A DNA stretch of 64,000 nucleotides, taken from contig NZ_CABVGP010000001.1 in NCBI RefSeq assembly GCF_902497555.1, forward strand, positions 558,001-622,000. Direction: 5' to 3'. Made by a program: the position numbers and the translations under genes. The notes below the pieces were generated by a model. The model was not told the DNA's origin, searched no databases, and saw nothing but the letters and a program-made list of their open reading frames with translations. This DNA is from Amycolatopsis camponoti (GTDB taxonomy: Bacteria; Actinomycetota; Actinomycetes; Mycobacteriales; Pseudonocardiaceae). Shown one piece after another: positions 1 to 9,103 of this stretch; positions within the stretch are counted from its first letter, which is position 1; every line of letters starts with the position of its first letter.

Positions 1-1530
1 CGGCCGGACGAGCTGCTGGACGGGGCCAAGCAGATCGTCGCGCACATCGCCGAGCAGACGGGCCCGCTGCAGGAGTCCGTGGTGGACGAGGCCGTGCTCG
101 CAGCCGCGGTCGAGAAGCTGCGGCAGGAGGCGGACCCGGTCAACGGCGGGTTCGGCCGCGCGCCCAAGTTCCCGCCGTCGATGGTGCTGGAGTTCCTGCT
201 GCGGCACCACGAGCGGACGGGATCCGCCGACGCACTGTCCCTTGTGGAGTCGACGGCCGAAGCGATGGCCCGCGGCGGTCTGTACGACCAGCTCGCCGGC
301 GGCTTCGCGCGGTACTCCGTGGACGCGTCGTGGATCGTGCCCCACTTCGAGAAGATGCTGTACGACAACGCGTTGCTCCTGCGGTTCTACGCTCACCTGT
401 GGCGGCGCACCGGCTCGGCGACGGCGTCGCGCGTCACTTCCGGGACCGCGGAGTTCCTTTTCGGATACTTGCGGACGGCCGAAGGCGGCTTCGCGTCCTC
501 GCTGGACGCGGACACCGACGGCGTCGAAGGCCTGACGTACGTCTGGACGCCGGCGCAGCTGCGTGAGGTGCTCGGCGACGACTCCGCGGCCGCGTTGTTC
601 GGCGTCACCGAGGAGGGGACCTTCGAGGAGGGCGCGTCGACGTTGCGGCTGTTCGGGGACCTGCCGGAACCGCTCCGGGTCAAGTTGCTGGAGGCTCGCG
701 CGAAGCGGCCGCAGCCGGGCCGGGACGACAAGGTGATCGCGTCCTGGAACGGCCTGGCGATCACGGCGCTGGCCGAGGCCGGGGTCGCGTTCGATCGTCC
801 ACAGTGGATCGAGCGGGCGGTCTCCGCGGCCGAGTTGCTGCTGCGCGTCCACGTCGTCGACGGCCGGTTGCGCCGCAGCTCGCGCGACGGCGTCGTCGGG
901 GAGTCGGCCGGGGTGCTGGAGGACTACGCCTGCGTCGCCGACGGGTTCCTGGCCCTGCACCAGGCGACCGGCTCGGCGAAGTGGCTGACCGAAGCGACCC
1001 GGCTGCTCGACCTGGCGTTGACGCACTTCGCGTCCCCGGACGTCCCGGGCGCGTACTTCGACACCGCGGACGACGCCGAGGCGCTGGTCCAGCGTCCGGC
1101 CGACCCGGGCGACAACGCGAGCCCGGCGGGAGCGTCCGCGCTGGCCGGGGCCTTGCTGACGGCGTCCGCGCTGGCCGGGCACGACTCCGCGACGCGCTAT
1201 CGCGAGGCGGCCGAGCAGGCGCTGCGGCGGGTCGGGGTGCTGGCAGGCCGGGTGCCGCGGTTCGCCGGGCACTGGCTGTCAGTCGCGGAGGCGCTGCAGG
1301 CCGGCCCGGTGCAGGTCGCGGTGGTCGGCGCGGATCCGGCGTTGCGCCTGGCCGCGGCGCGGGGCGTGCACGGCGGCGGCATCGTGCTGGCCGGCGAGCC
1401 GGACGCGCCGGGCGTCCCGCTGCTGGCGGACCGTCCGCTGGTCGACGGTGCCGCGGCGGCCTACGTCTGCCGCGGGTACGTCTGCGACCGGCCGGTGACC
1501 ACCGCCGAGGAGCTGACGGCTCAGCTCTGA
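1..1530 (+). CDS. Thioredoxin-domain protein, YyaL/DUF255 family (C-terminal part)
   Basis: The reading frame is open from base 1, so the 5' end lies outside the window; about 509 residues of a protein that normally has 650-680 are present. The family has an N-terminal thioredoxin-like fold followed by a six-hairpin glycosidase-like barrel; only the barrel is visible. The motifs GGLYDQLAGGFARYSVD and WIVPHFEKMLYDNA are typical of the family, as is the C-terminal CRGYVCDRPV stretch. Function in bacteria is not established. The assignment to the family is safe; a role in redox or carbohydrate chemistry is only inferred from the folds. Confidence 0.88.
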   Translation, partial: RPDELLDGAKQIVAHIAEQTGPLQESVVDEAVLAAAVEKLRQEADPVNGGFGRAPKFPPSMVLEFLLRHHERTGSADALSLVESTAEAMARGGLYDQLAGGFARYSVDASWIVPHFEKMLYDNALLLRFYAHLWRRTGSATASRVTSGTAEFLFGYLRTAEGGFASSLDADTDGVEGLTYVWTPAQLREVLGDDSAAALFGVTEEGTFEEGASTLRLFGDLPEPLRVKLLEARAKRPQPGRDDKVIASWNGLAITALAEAGVAFDRPQWIERAVSAAELLLRVHVVDGRLRRSSRDGVVGESAGVLEDYACVADGFLALHQATGSAKWLTEATRLLDLALTHFASPDVPGAYFDTADDAEALVQRPADPGDNASPAGASALAGALLTASALAGHDSATRYREAAEQALRRVGVLAGRVPRFAGHWLSVAEALQAGPVQVAVVGADPALRLAAARGVHGGGIVLAGEPDAPGVPLLADRPLVDGAAAAYVCRGYVCDRPVTTAEELTAQL

Positions 1531-1578
1531 GTGAACGACCTGCTCTTCCACCTGCGTTCGGCGTAGCGTGAGTAGCGT

Positions 1579-1594
1579 TGTAATCATGTAATCG
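1579..1594. promoter_or_regulatory. Tandem TGTAATCA/TGTAATCG repeat before the 1609 gene
   Basis: Two adjacent 8-base copies differing only in the last base form an AT-rich island just upstream of the ribosome binding site of the next gene. The next protein ends in a stretch that resembles a ribbon-helix-helix segment, so autoregulation is conceivable, but this is inference. Confidence 0.25.
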
Positions 1595-1608
1595 TGGAGG
1601 TGGCGGAG

Positions 1609-2166
1609 ATGGGACGAGGCTGGAAGGGCAGCAGCGGCTGGCAGCAGGCGGAGGTGCCGTCGGCGAGCGACGCGGCGGCGTGGTTCGGCGGGCGCCTGCC
1701 CGACGGCTGGTTCACCGGGGCGCCGCGGATCACGGTCGACCGCGAAGAGATCATCGTGGTGGGCGAGCTGCCGGCGTTGACGGAGGAGTACGCGGACGAC
1801 GCCGCGCGTGCGGCGGCCGAGGAGGGCCGCATCAGCCGCCACCGCGAGGAGACGCGCGATGAGCGCATCGAGATCGCACGCCAGGCGGAGCACCGCTACC
1901 AGCGCAAGGTGGCCTGGGGCGCGAAGCTGGGCGGAACGACGGCGCTGTTCACGACGCATTCGGCCCCGGTGATGACCCGGCTGCGCCAGCCGGAGAGGTT
2001 GGTCCTGGACACCTTGGTGGACGCGGGAGTGGCTCGGTCGAGGTCGGACGCGCTGGCGTGGGCGGTCCGCCTGGTGGGCGAGCACGCCGACAGCTGGCTG
2101 GGCGAGCTGCGGGAAGCGATGAGCAAGGTCGACGACCTGCGTTCGAAGGGCCCGGACCTGGCCTGA
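1609..2166 (+). CDS. Hypothetical protein with possible ribbon-helix-helix C-terminus
   Basis: The protein has 185 residues when started at the ATG at 1609, which has GGAGG at 1596-1600 with 8-base spacing; a GTG at 1594 would add five residues but lies inside that binding site. The N-terminal half is Trp/Gly rich, the middle (about residues 60-100) is strongly charged and helical, and the end (LVLDTLVDAGVARSRSDAL) resembles CopG-type sequences. I do not recognise the family. It converges on the next gene across a strong inverted repeat. Confidence 0.7.
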   Translation: MGRGWKGSSGWQQAEVPSASDAAAWFGGRLPDGWFTGAPRITVDREEIIVVGELPALTEEYADDAARAAAEEGRISRHREETRDERIEIARQAEHRYQRKVAWGAKLGGTTALFTTHSAPVMTRLRQPERLVLDTLVDAGVARSRSDALAWAVRLVGEHADSWLGELREAMSKVDDLRSKGPDLA

Positions 2167-2171
2167 CCAAG

Positions 2172-2225
2172 ACCGGTCGTGAGTGGGAAACAGGGTTAGA
2201 ACACGGTTTCCCACTCACGACCGGT
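2172..2225. terminator. 20-bp perfect inverted repeat between convergent genes
   Basis: Arms 2172-2191 and 2206-2225 are exact complements of 20 bases with a 14-base loop. It lies between two convergent genes and can end transcription from both sides. No T-run follows, as is common in actinobacteria. The long arms could also mark a dispersed palindromic repeat. Confidence 0.7.
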
Positions 2226-2266
2226 GCCGTGGGGTGCCGCCCCCTCGGTGGCACCCCACGGGTCCC

Positions 2267-2710
2267 TCAGTCGGCGACCAGCACCGGCCCGCCCTGGTAG
2301 AAGCTCGCCCCGGCGCGCCGGAAGCCGCCGGCCTCACGTTGCCGTCGCACGAGCCAGCGCCCCGGGGCGATGCCCGTCGCGCCGTGCTCCGGGTGTACCA
2401 GGTACACCGGCACTTCGATGTGCAGCATCGCGACCGAGAGGCCCTCGGGGTCGAAGACCTGGGTCGTCAGCTCGCACCGCCCGACGAGGGTGTGCGGGTT
2501 GTTCCCGTCGCCGCCGCGGACGAGTTCCACCCCCTCCGCGGGCAGCGGGCGCCAACCGGCCCGGAAGTACGCGGAGCCGGTCATGTCGTCCGGGATCACG
2601 ATCAGGTCGCCCTGGGCCTGGAGCCCGTCGATCACCGGGACGTCGACCTGCCGGTCCAGGTGGGCGAGGACGTCGAGCCCGGTCTTGTCGAGCAGTTCTG
2701 CCAAATACAT
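2267..2710 (-). CDS. Hypothetical protein
   Basis: The protein has 147 residues and starts at an ATG with a good ribosome binding site (GAGGTGAT). It has no signal peptide or membrane span and is predicted to be mostly beta strand in the second half. It begins 18 bases after the stop of the DUF6745 gene on the same strand, so the two probably form an operon. I do not recognise the family. Confidence 0.7.
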   Translation of the reverse strand: MYLAELLDKTGLDVLAHLDRQVDVPVIDGLQAQGDLIVIPDDMTGSAYFRAGWRPLPAEGVELVRGGDGNNPHTLVGRCELTTQVFDPEGLSVAMLHIEVPVYLVHPEHGATGIAPGRWLVRRQREAGGFRRAGASFYQGGPVLVAD

Positions 2711-2728
2711 GGGATCACCTCGAAGAGT

Positions 2729-3865
2729 TCAGGTCCGGCGCCGCAGCCGCGCGTACTGGGCTCCGCTGAGCCCGTACGTCCAGCCGGCGGCGTCGAGGGA
2801 ATGGTCGATTTCGGCGGGCACGCGCAGCCCGTAGTGCCGGCGCGTGCCATCGCGTTCGACGGAACCGTTGACCACCAGCAGCAGCCGGGCCGACGGGCCG
2901 TCGTAGAGCCGGAGCTCGTACCCGGGGTTGCCGGGGTCGTCGGCGCGGTCGAGGAGCTCGAACCCCGCCTCCGCCACGAACGCCGGCCAGCCGACGCGCT
3001 CGATCGCGCAGCGGCGCACCTCGACGTTGCGCTCCGCGATGATCCGCTCGGCCGCCGGCGCATCGATCACCCAGGACGGCACCCGCGTCCCGTGCCACGC
3101 GTGCACGGTCCAGCCGTCGGGGAACGCCACCGCGGGCCCGGTCTCGTGGTGCAGCCGGACCAGGCCGTAGTCGTCGTCGACGCGTTCGGTGCGCACGACG
3201 AGCGGCCGTTCCGCGACCACGCAGACGTCCTCGCGCGGCCACCACCAGCCGCACGACCGCGCGAGGGTGACCCACAGATCGAGCTGGACGCCGTCGGCCG
3301 GCTCGAACCGCACGCCGTCGACCTGCCGGTGCAGGTCGTACAGCGCGATCCAATGCGCCTCCTGCTGGCCGTCCCAGTGCAGCCCGGCCCGCGTCGTGAG
3401 CTCACCACGGAGGGCACCGGCGACGGAGTCCCGGATCGACCGCCGCAGCGCGGGCCCCAGGCCGTTGTTCAGCAACGTCCGCAAGGAGAACCCCAGCGGG
3501 TCCGGCGGTGGCCGGTCCACCCGCCGGCGCCGGTCGTGCCAGGGACCGATCCGCTGGTCGAGCCGCTCGCGCAGGGAGGTCACCAGCGTCGCCAGGCGGG
3601 CTTCGACCGGGAGGTCACCGCCGAGGGAAAGCGCTTGCCCAGGTGTCACCACCTCGGTCGCCGCGGCCGGGGAAGGCACCCACTCGAAGGACGGCGGCGA
3701 CGCGCCGGCCAGCTCGTAAAGGCGGGTGATGGCCGCTTCGGCGGCCGGACGATCGGCCGGCTCGGTGCTCAGCGCGTGGCTCAGCCAGGAGTTCCGGATT
3801 TCGAGGGCCCGTGACCACAGTTCGGGGCCGGGGAAGCGACGGCCGGGCCGTCGCGAGGCGTTCAA
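2729..3865 (-). CDS. DUF6745 domain-containing protein
   Basis: The protein has 378 residues with an aromatic block SCGWWWPREDVCVVAERP near residue 205 and HAWHGTRVPSWVI near residue 255, which I associate with DUF6745, a family of unknown function often found with leucine-rich repeats or beside small hypothetical genes. The only start in frame before a TGA at 3908-3910 is a TTG at 3863-3865 without a clear binding site, so the start is uncertain. It precedes the gene at 2267-2710 in a likely two-gene operon. Confidence 0.7.
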   Translation of the reverse strand: MNASRRPGRRFPGPELWSRALEIRNSWLSHALSTEPADRPAAEAAITRLYELAGASPPSFEWVPSPAAATEVVTPGQALSLGGDLPVEARLATLVTSLRERLDQRIGPWHDRRRRVDRPPPDPLGFSLRTLLNNGLGPALRRSIRDSVAGALRGELTTRAGLHWDGQQEAHWIALYDLHRQVDGVRFEPADGVQLDLWVTLARSCGWWWPREDVCVVAERPLVVRTERVDDDYGLVRLHHETGPAVAFPDGWTVHAWHGTRVPSWVIDAPAAERIIAERNVEVRRCAIERVGWPAFVAEAGFELLDRADDPGNPGYELRLYDGPSARLLLVVNGSVERDGTRRHYGLRVPAEIDHSLDAAGWTYGLSGAQYARLRRRT

Positions 3866-3897
3866 CGCGCGAGGGCGCGCACGCCCTTTCGAATCGA

Positions 3898-3912
3898 CAT
3901 GATCCGATCATG
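3898..3912. promoter_or_regulatory. Palindrome CATGATC-C-GATCATG upstream of the DUF6745 gene
   Basis: A perfect 7-bp inverted repeat around one central base lies between the DUF6745 gene and the divergent polygalacturonase gene. It is a candidate operator for either; no cognate regulator is evident. Confidence 0.3.
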
Positions 3913-4037
3913 ACAGCACTTTCGCCGCTCGCGCAAGCCTGGACCTGGGGCCGCGTTGACGCCTAGAGTGCGTCGTGCCCACGGTCCGTGCCGTGGTTCC
4001 GCCGTCGCACAGGGTCTTCCCCCGAAGGATGGCGTCC

Positions 4038-5408
4038 ATGGACGGCAGGTTCACCCGCCGGCAGCTGATCAAGGGCACGATGGCGGTCGCACTGGTGCCC
4101 GGAATCCCGGTCCCGGCCCCGCACCGCTACCGCGTCGACGTCCCCGCGCTCCCGTGGCCGGCGGCCAACGACATCGTCGCGAACACCACGATCCCGCAGT
4201 TCCCGGACCGGAGCTTCCCGATCACCGGTTACGGCGCGAAGAACGACGGCAAGACCGACAACACCGCGGCGATCAAGAAGGCGATCGAGGCCTGCACCGC
4301 GGCCGGTGGCGGTCACGTCGTCGTGCCGTCCGGGACTTTCCTCACCGGCGCGATCTACCTCAAGAGCAACGTCGACCTGCACCTGGAAAAGGGCGCGGTG
4401 CTCAAGTTCGGCGGTGACGCGTCGAAGTTCCCGAACGTCCTGACGCGCTACGAAGGAATCGAGTGCGTCAACCACTCGCCGATGATCTACGCGTACCGGG
4501 AAAAGAACATCGGTCTCACCGGCAGCGGCACGCTCGACGCGGCGGCGACGTCGTCGTGGAACAAGGGCAGTGACCGTGCGTACCTGGAAACGTTGGTGGC
4601 CAAGGGAACCCCGCCCGAGAAGCGCGTGGTGCCGGGGTCCGGGCACACGATGCGGTCGGCGTTCGTCGAGCCGTACGCCTGCGAAAACGTCCTGATCCAG
4701 GGCATCACGCTGAAGAACTCGATGTTCTGGCAGCTGCACCCGACGCTGTGCCGCAACGTCACGGTCGACGGCGTCAGCACCGACCCCAGCACCGCGCACT
4801 CCAACACCGACGGCTGCGACCCCGAGTCGTGCGACCACGTCGTCATCGCGAACTGCAGTCTCGGCGCGCACGACGACAACATCGCGATCAAGTCCGGCCG
4901 CGACGCCGACGGGCGCCGCGTGAACGTCCCGTGCCAGAACCTCGTCGTCGTGAACTGCGTGATGAACGGCAACTGGGGCGCGATCACCTGCGGCAGCGAG
5001 CAGACCGGCGGGATCCGCAACGTCTACGCGTACCAGCTCACCGTGAAGGGTGACACGAAGTTCGCGCTGTACGTGAAGTCGAACACGCTGCGTGGCGGGT
5101 TCTCGGAGAACATCAACCTCGACAGTGTCTCCGGCACCTTCGCGCGCAACTTCGTGTACGTGACGTCCACCTACAACAGCCAGACCGGGAGCAACGTCCC
5201 GTCGTTCGGGCCGTTCACGATCGGCAACTGCTCGAGCACGAAGATCGCGGGCAAGGCCTTCGACGTCAGCGGGCTTTCGCAGGCTCACGTGCACGGGTTC
5301 ACCGTGGCGAACTCCACGTTTGAAGGCGTGTCCGACACGTCGAACACGCTGAAGTACGTGGACAACGCCAAGTTCACGAACGTGACGGTCAACGGCAAGC
5401 CGATCTGA
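4038..5408 (+). CDS. Tat-exported polygalacturonase (glycoside hydrolase family 28)
   Basis: The enzyme family hydrolyses alpha-1,4 links in pectin; this one is expected outside the cell. The start at 4038 places GAAGG nine bases upstream and gives an N-terminus with the twin-arginine motif TRRQLIKG, a hydrophobic stretch and a proline/alanine-rich cleavage region; an ATG at 4029 would touch the binding site. The parallel beta-helix carries the GH28 acidic motifs NTDGCDPESC and GAHDDNIAIKSGRDADGR, and the later GSEQTGGIRNV. Length (456 residues) fits bacterial members. It stands alone and was probably kept for plant-debris use in soil. Confidence 0.9.
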   Translation: MDGRFTRRQLIKGTMAVALVPGIPVPAPHRYRVDVPALPWPAANDIVANTTIPQFPDRSFPITGYGAKNDGKTDNTAAIKKAIEACTAAGGGHVVVPSGTFLTGAIYLKSNVDLHLEKGAVLKFGGDASKFPNVLTRYEGIECVNHSPMIYAYREKNIGLTGSGTLDAAATSSWNKGSDRAYLETLVAKGTPPEKRVVPGSGHTMRSAFVEPYACENVLIQGITLKNSMFWQLHPTLCRNVTVDGVSTDPSTAHSNTDGCDPESCDHVVIANCSLGAHDDNIAIKSGRDADGRRVNVPCQNLVVVNCVMNGNWGAITCGSEQTGGIRNVYAYQLTVKGDTKFALYVKSNTLRGGFSENINLDSVSGTFARNFVYVTSTYNSQTGSNVPSFGPFTIGNCSSTKIAGKAFDVSGLSQAHVHGFTVANSTFEGVSDTSNTLKYVDNAKFTNVTVNGKPI

Positions 5409-5432
5409 ACCTGCGGGATCGGCGCGGCTGCG

Positions 5433-5464
5433 GCAGGCTTACTACCAACGAGTAGGAAGCCTGC
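5433..5464. terminator. Imperfect inverted repeat after the polygalacturonase gene
   Basis: Arms GCAGGCTT-A-CTAC and GTAG-G-AAGCCTGC pair at 12 of 13 positions around a 6-base loop. The position, 25 bases after one stop and 25 before the next start, allows either a terminator or an operator for the acyl-CoA oxidase-like gene. Confidence 0.45.
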
Positions 5465-5488
5465 CGTCAGTCCTTTCCGGAGGTAGCC

Positions 5489-7378
5489 GTGGACGTCCCC
5501 GAAGTGCCATCGAAGGTGGATCCGGACGCGTTGACCACCGTCCTCGACGGGCGCTGGGCCGAGGTGCGCCGCGGGGTCCGCGCGCAGATGAGCGAGGCGG
5601 AGTTCCGGGACCCGGTGGACCTCGGCATCGAGGACCACCGCGCCCAGGTGCTCGACCAGCTGCGCGCCCTGGCCGAGAGCGACCGCCCCGGCCTGGGTTT
5701 CGACCCGGCCTACGGCGGCGGTGGCGACGTCGGCGGCTCGGTGACGTCGTTCGAGCTGCTCGGCTACGGCGACCTGTCGCTGATGGTGAAGGCCGGTGTC
5801 CAATGGGGACTCTTCGGCGGCGCCGTCCAGCTGCTCGGCACCGAGCGCCACCACGCCGCGCACCTGCGCGCGATCATGAACCTGGACCTGCTGGGCTGCT
5901 TCGCGATGACCGAGCACGGCCACGGCTCCGACGTCCAGCACCTGCGCACGACGGCGACCTTCGTGGACGGTGGGTTCGTCGTCCACACGCCGGACGCCAT
6001 GGCCACCAAGGAGTACATCGGCAACGCGGCCCGCGACGGCCGGATGGCGGTGGTGTTCGCCCAGCTCGTCACCGGCGGCGAATCCCGCGGTGTGCACGCG
6101 TTCCTGGTGCCGATCCGGGACGAGTCCGGCGCACCGATGCCGGGAGTGTCCATCGAGGACTGTGGTCCGAAGGCGGGCCTCAACGGCGTCGACAACGGAC
6201 GGTTGAGCTTCGACAACGTCCGGATCCCGCGCGAGGCCCTGCTGAACCGCTTCGGCGACGTCGCCGAGGACGGGACGTATTCGAGCCCGATCGAGAGCGA
6301 CAGCCGCCGGTTCTTCACGATGCTGGGCACGCTGATCCGCGGCCGGGTGAGCGTCGGCGGCAGCGCGGGCGCCGCCACGAAACGCGCTCTGGCCCTGGCG
6401 ATCCGCTACGGCGAGCAGCGCCGCCAATTCATGACGCCGGAGGGCGAGGAGGTCGTCATCCTCGACTACCTCGGGCACCAGCGGAAGCTGCTGCCGGCGC
6501 TGGCGAAGACGTACGCGCTGTCCTTCGCGCAGGAAGAGCTGGTGGCGAAGCTGCACGACATCGACTCCTCGGCGCCGGAGGAGGAGCAGCGCGAGCTGGA
6601 GTCGCGCGCGGCCGGCCTGAAGGCGCTCAACACGTGGCACGCGACGGCGACGATCCAAGCGGCGCGCGAGGCGTGCGGTGGCTCGGGGTATCTGGCGGAG
6701 AACATCCTGCCGGGTCTGAAGGCCGACACCGACGTCTTCACGACGTTCGAGGGCGACAACACGGTGCTGCTGCAGCTGGTCGCGAAGGGCCTGCTGACCA
6801 GCTACAAGCAGGACTTCGAGGACCTGTCGCCGCTGGCCACCGCCCGGTTCTTCACCGACCAGGTGGTGAGCGCGATCCTGGAGCGGACGTCCGTGCGCAA
6901 GGCGCTCGAGTCGCTCACCGAGGGGTCGGACGCGGATGTCTTCTTCAGCCGCGAGTGGCAGCTGAGGCTGTTCGAAGACCGCGAGGAGCACGTCGTCGAA
7001 GGGGTGGCGAAGCGCCTTCGCAAGGCGGCATCGGACCCGTTCGGGGTGTTCAACGCGGCCCAGGACCACGTGCTGCGCGCGGGCCGCGTCCACATGGAGC
7101 GCCTGGTGCTGGAAGCGTTCGCGGCGGCCATTCCGAGGTGTGAAGACCCGGACGCCCGCACGCTGCTCGACCGCGTCTGCGACCTGTACGCGTTGTCGGC
7201 GATCGAAGAGGACCTGGCGTGGTTCCTGGGTCACGGCCGCTTGACGGCGTCCCGCGGAAAGGCCGTCACCGCGGCGGTGAACGGCCTGTGCGCCCAGCTG
7301 CGCCCCCACGCGCGAACGCTGGTGGACGCGTTCGCGATCCCGGAGCAGTTCCTCGCGGCGCCGATGCTGCGGTCCTGA
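5489..7378 (+). CDS. Acyl-CoA oxidase/dehydrogenase-like flavoprotein
   Basis: The protein has 629 residues, longer than classical acyl-CoA dehydrogenases (about 380-400) and close to acyl-CoA oxidases. It should oxidise an acyl-CoA thioester at the alpha-beta position with FAD. CFAMTEHGHGSDVQ near residue 138 is the flavin-contact motif in the oxidase style, and TFEGDNTVLLQ near residue 418 holds the expected catalytic glutamate. The GTG start has GGAGG nine bases upstream. Whether it passes electrons to oxygen or to an electron-transfer flavoprotein cannot be read from the sequence. Confidence 0.88.
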   Translation: MDVPEVPSKVDPDALTTVLDGRWAEVRRGVRAQMSEAEFRDPVDLGIEDHRAQVLDQLRALAESDRPGLGFDPAYGGGGDVGGSVTSFELLGYGDLSLMVKAGVQWGLFGGAVQLLGTERHHAAHLRAIMNLDLLGCFAMTEHGHGSDVQHLRTTATFVDGGFVVHTPDAMATKEYIGNAARDGRMAVVFAQLVTGGESRGVHAFLVPIRDESGAPMPGVSIEDCGPKAGLNGVDNGRLSFDNVRIPREALLNRFGDVAEDGTYSSPIESDSRRFFTMLGTLIRGRVSVGGSAGAATKRALALAIRYGEQRRQFMTPEGEEVVILDYLGHQRKLLPALAKTYALSFAQEELVAKLHDIDSSAPEEEQRELESRAAGLKALNTWHATATIQAAREACGGSGYLAENILPGLKADTDVFTTFEGDNTVLLQLVAKGLLTSYKQDFEDLSPLATARFFTDQVVSAILERTSVRKALESLTEGSDADVFFSREWQLRLFEDREEHVVEGVAKRLRKAASDPFGVFNAAQDHVLRAGRVHMERLVLEAFAAAIPRCEDPDARTLLDRVCDLYALSAIEEDLAWFLGHGRLTASRGKAVTAAVNGLCAQLRPHARTLVDAFAIPEQFLAAPMLRS

Positions 7379-7471
7379 CCGGACGGTCTGCTTCGGTGGG
7401 GTAGCGGAGAGCGGGCCGCACGGGTCGTCTAGCGTGGCGCGTCCGATTTCCCTCTCCCCGAAGGTCTTCCC

Positions 7472-7930
7472 ATGGGCGCACGCCGCGAAAGACGCTTGCT
7501 CGAAACCGCCGCACCGATGATGCAACCGGGCGAAACGCCCGAAGTGATCGCCATGGCCAAGGTGGGCTCGCTGCGGAAGGTGCTGGGTGAGCACTTCGCG
7601 CTGAGCATCGCGACCGCGGTGCTCAGCGGCGGCACGATGTTCTCGCTCACGACCCAGCGGGAGCTCTACTTGCTGCTGACCGACCGTCAGCTGCTGTTCT
7701 TCGAAGCCGACGCGTACACGGGCGGCCCGGGCAAGGCGCTGTTCGCCGTGCCGCGCACGCACGTCGCGATCACCGAGCCCAAGAAGGGCTTCCTGGTGAA
7801 GTTCGAGCTCTACATCCACGGCTGGGACCAGGCCATGACGCTGTCGATGCCGCCGATCCCGCCGTCGTTGCGGAAGAAGGGCCTGCGCCTGGTCGCCGGC
7901 TTGCCGCGCGTCCAGGCCGCGGTGGCGTGA
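7472..7930 (+). CDS. Hypothetical protein, PH-like fold suspected
   Basis: The protein has 152 residues and no signal peptide. A central run of short strands (LYLLLTDRQLLFFEAD, ALFAVPRTHVAIT) resembles bacterial PH-domain proteins, with a basic loop PSLRKKGLRL near the end. Function unknown. It converges on the PRC-barrel gene with a strong shared terminator between them. Confidence 0.7.
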   Translation: MGARRERRLLETAAPMMQPGETPEVIAMAKVGSLRKVLGEHFALSIATAVLSGGTMFSLTTQRELYLLLTDRQLLFFEADAYTGGPGKALFAVPRTHVAITEPKKGFLVKFELYIHGWDQAMTLSMPPIPPSLRKKGLRLVAGLPRVQAAVA

Positions 7931-7969
7931 CCGGTGGGTGGCCGGCGTCGGGGGCCGGCCACCCACCGG
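7931..7969. terminator. Bidirectional terminator, 16-bp perfect stem
   Basis: Arms 7931-7946 and 7954-7969 are exact complements with a 7-base loop, between two convergent stop codons. Confidence 0.8.
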
Positions 7970-7974
7970 GGGTC

Positions 7975-8805
7975 CTACTTGCGGTGCTTGCCTTCGTCGT
8001 CGGTGACCTCGAACTGCTCCTTGCGGACCTTGCCCGAGACCGTCTGCTCGTCGGTGACGGTCTCGGTCCGCAGGCGCACCCGCTCGACCGGCACGGTTTC
8101 CTTGCGCACCACGGGCTTCTCGGCGTGGAGGACGACGTCCTGCTCGGCCTCGCCGATCTCGCCCCCGGCCTGGCCGTCCTTGATCGGCTCCCGCTCGATG
8201 CGCACCTCTTCGTGCCGCACCGGGACCGTGACCTGCTGCTCTTCGGTGACGACGTACTTGCGCAGCCGCACGTGCCCGGTCTCGACCTGCTCGGTGCCGA
8301 CGTTCAGCCGTTCCTCGGACCGCGTCATGCCGTCCTGGCCGGACTTCGCGCGCTGGCCCTTGTCCATTCCGGACTTCCCGGCGGCGTCCATTTCGGACCG
8401 TCCGCGGCCGTCGGCGCCGCCCATCGCCGGGTTCCGGCCCTGCGTCCGGTCACCCGTCCGGCCGTCCATCCGGCCATCGGGCGAGGTCCGCGGCATCGGC
8501 AGGCCGTAGTGCTGGTAGAGCTGGGCGCTCTCCTCGGGCGAGAGGTGCCCGTCGGCGTCGATGCGCGGTGCGTCGGAGACGGCGTCCTTGTCGACCCGGA
8601 CGTGCACGCCGTCCTTGTCGGTGTGCGCCCCCGAGAGCGGGACGAAGCTCTCCTTGGTGCCGAAGAGACCGGTCTTGACGGTGATCCACTCCGGCTGGTG
8701 CGTCGTGTCGGCGAGGTAGACGTTGCCGACCTTCCCGAGCTTGTTGCCGGCCGGGTCGACCACGGCACTGTCGATGAGCTCCTGGGGCTGCATGGTCTTG
8801 GCCAT
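7975..8805 (-). CDS. PRC-barrel and DUF2382 (YsnF/AvaK-type) protein
   Basis: The start at 8805 has AAAGGAG upstream and gives MAKTMQPQEL. Residues 5-75 form a PRC-barrel (PAGNKLGKVGNVYLAD), residues 105-165 are a low-complexity Gly/Asp/Met linker, and the C-terminal 110 residues are DUF2382 with the repeated pattern RLRKYVVTEEQQVTVPVRHEEVR-like strands. Such proteins are common in soil actinobacteria and are linked to general or osmotic stress, but no biochemical role is proven. It is transcribed alone. Confidence 0.88.
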   Translation of the reverse strand: MAKTMQPQELIDSAVVDPAGNKLGKVGNVYLADTTHQPEWITVKTGLFGTKESFVPLSGAHTDKDGVHVRVDKDAVSDAPRIDADGHLSPEESAQLYQHYGLPMPRTSPDGRMDGRTGDRTQGRNPAMGGADGRGRSEMDAAGKSGMDKGQRAKSGQDGMTRSEERLNVGTEQVETGHVRLRKYVVTEEQQVTVPVRHEEVRIEREPIKDGQAGGEIGEAEQDVVLHAEKPVVRKETVPVERVRLRTETVTDEQTVSGKVRKEQFEVTDDEGKHRK

Positions 8806-9103
8806 CGCGGTACTGCTCCTTTCGCGCGTCGGTGTCTGTAGGAGCAACCGTGGAGCGCGCTGTTGATCACGGCAACCGTCGTGGTGCTCCCGTGGGTGAC
8901 CCCGGAAAGTGGTGGTTTGAAGCGCGGCTCGTTGGCGAGGTCCGGCGTGTTCCAGCAGGTCGCACGGGCTGTACCGGCCGTGAAAGACGGCGTGGGGGAT
9001 GGCGCGAAGGTGTACATGTGACCGGCACCACGAATCCGGCTGTCACAACCCGGCCGCGCGCGTCGTCAAGGGGGGTGAAAGCGGACGACGGAAGGAAAGC
9101 ACG

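Noticed and set aside
5285..7966. Very long minus-strand open frame opposite the acyl-CoA oxidase-like gene
   Set aside because: It is an antisense shadow caused by high third-position GC; the plus strand has the clear flavoprotein motifs and the opposite frame is Arg/His/Val low complexity.
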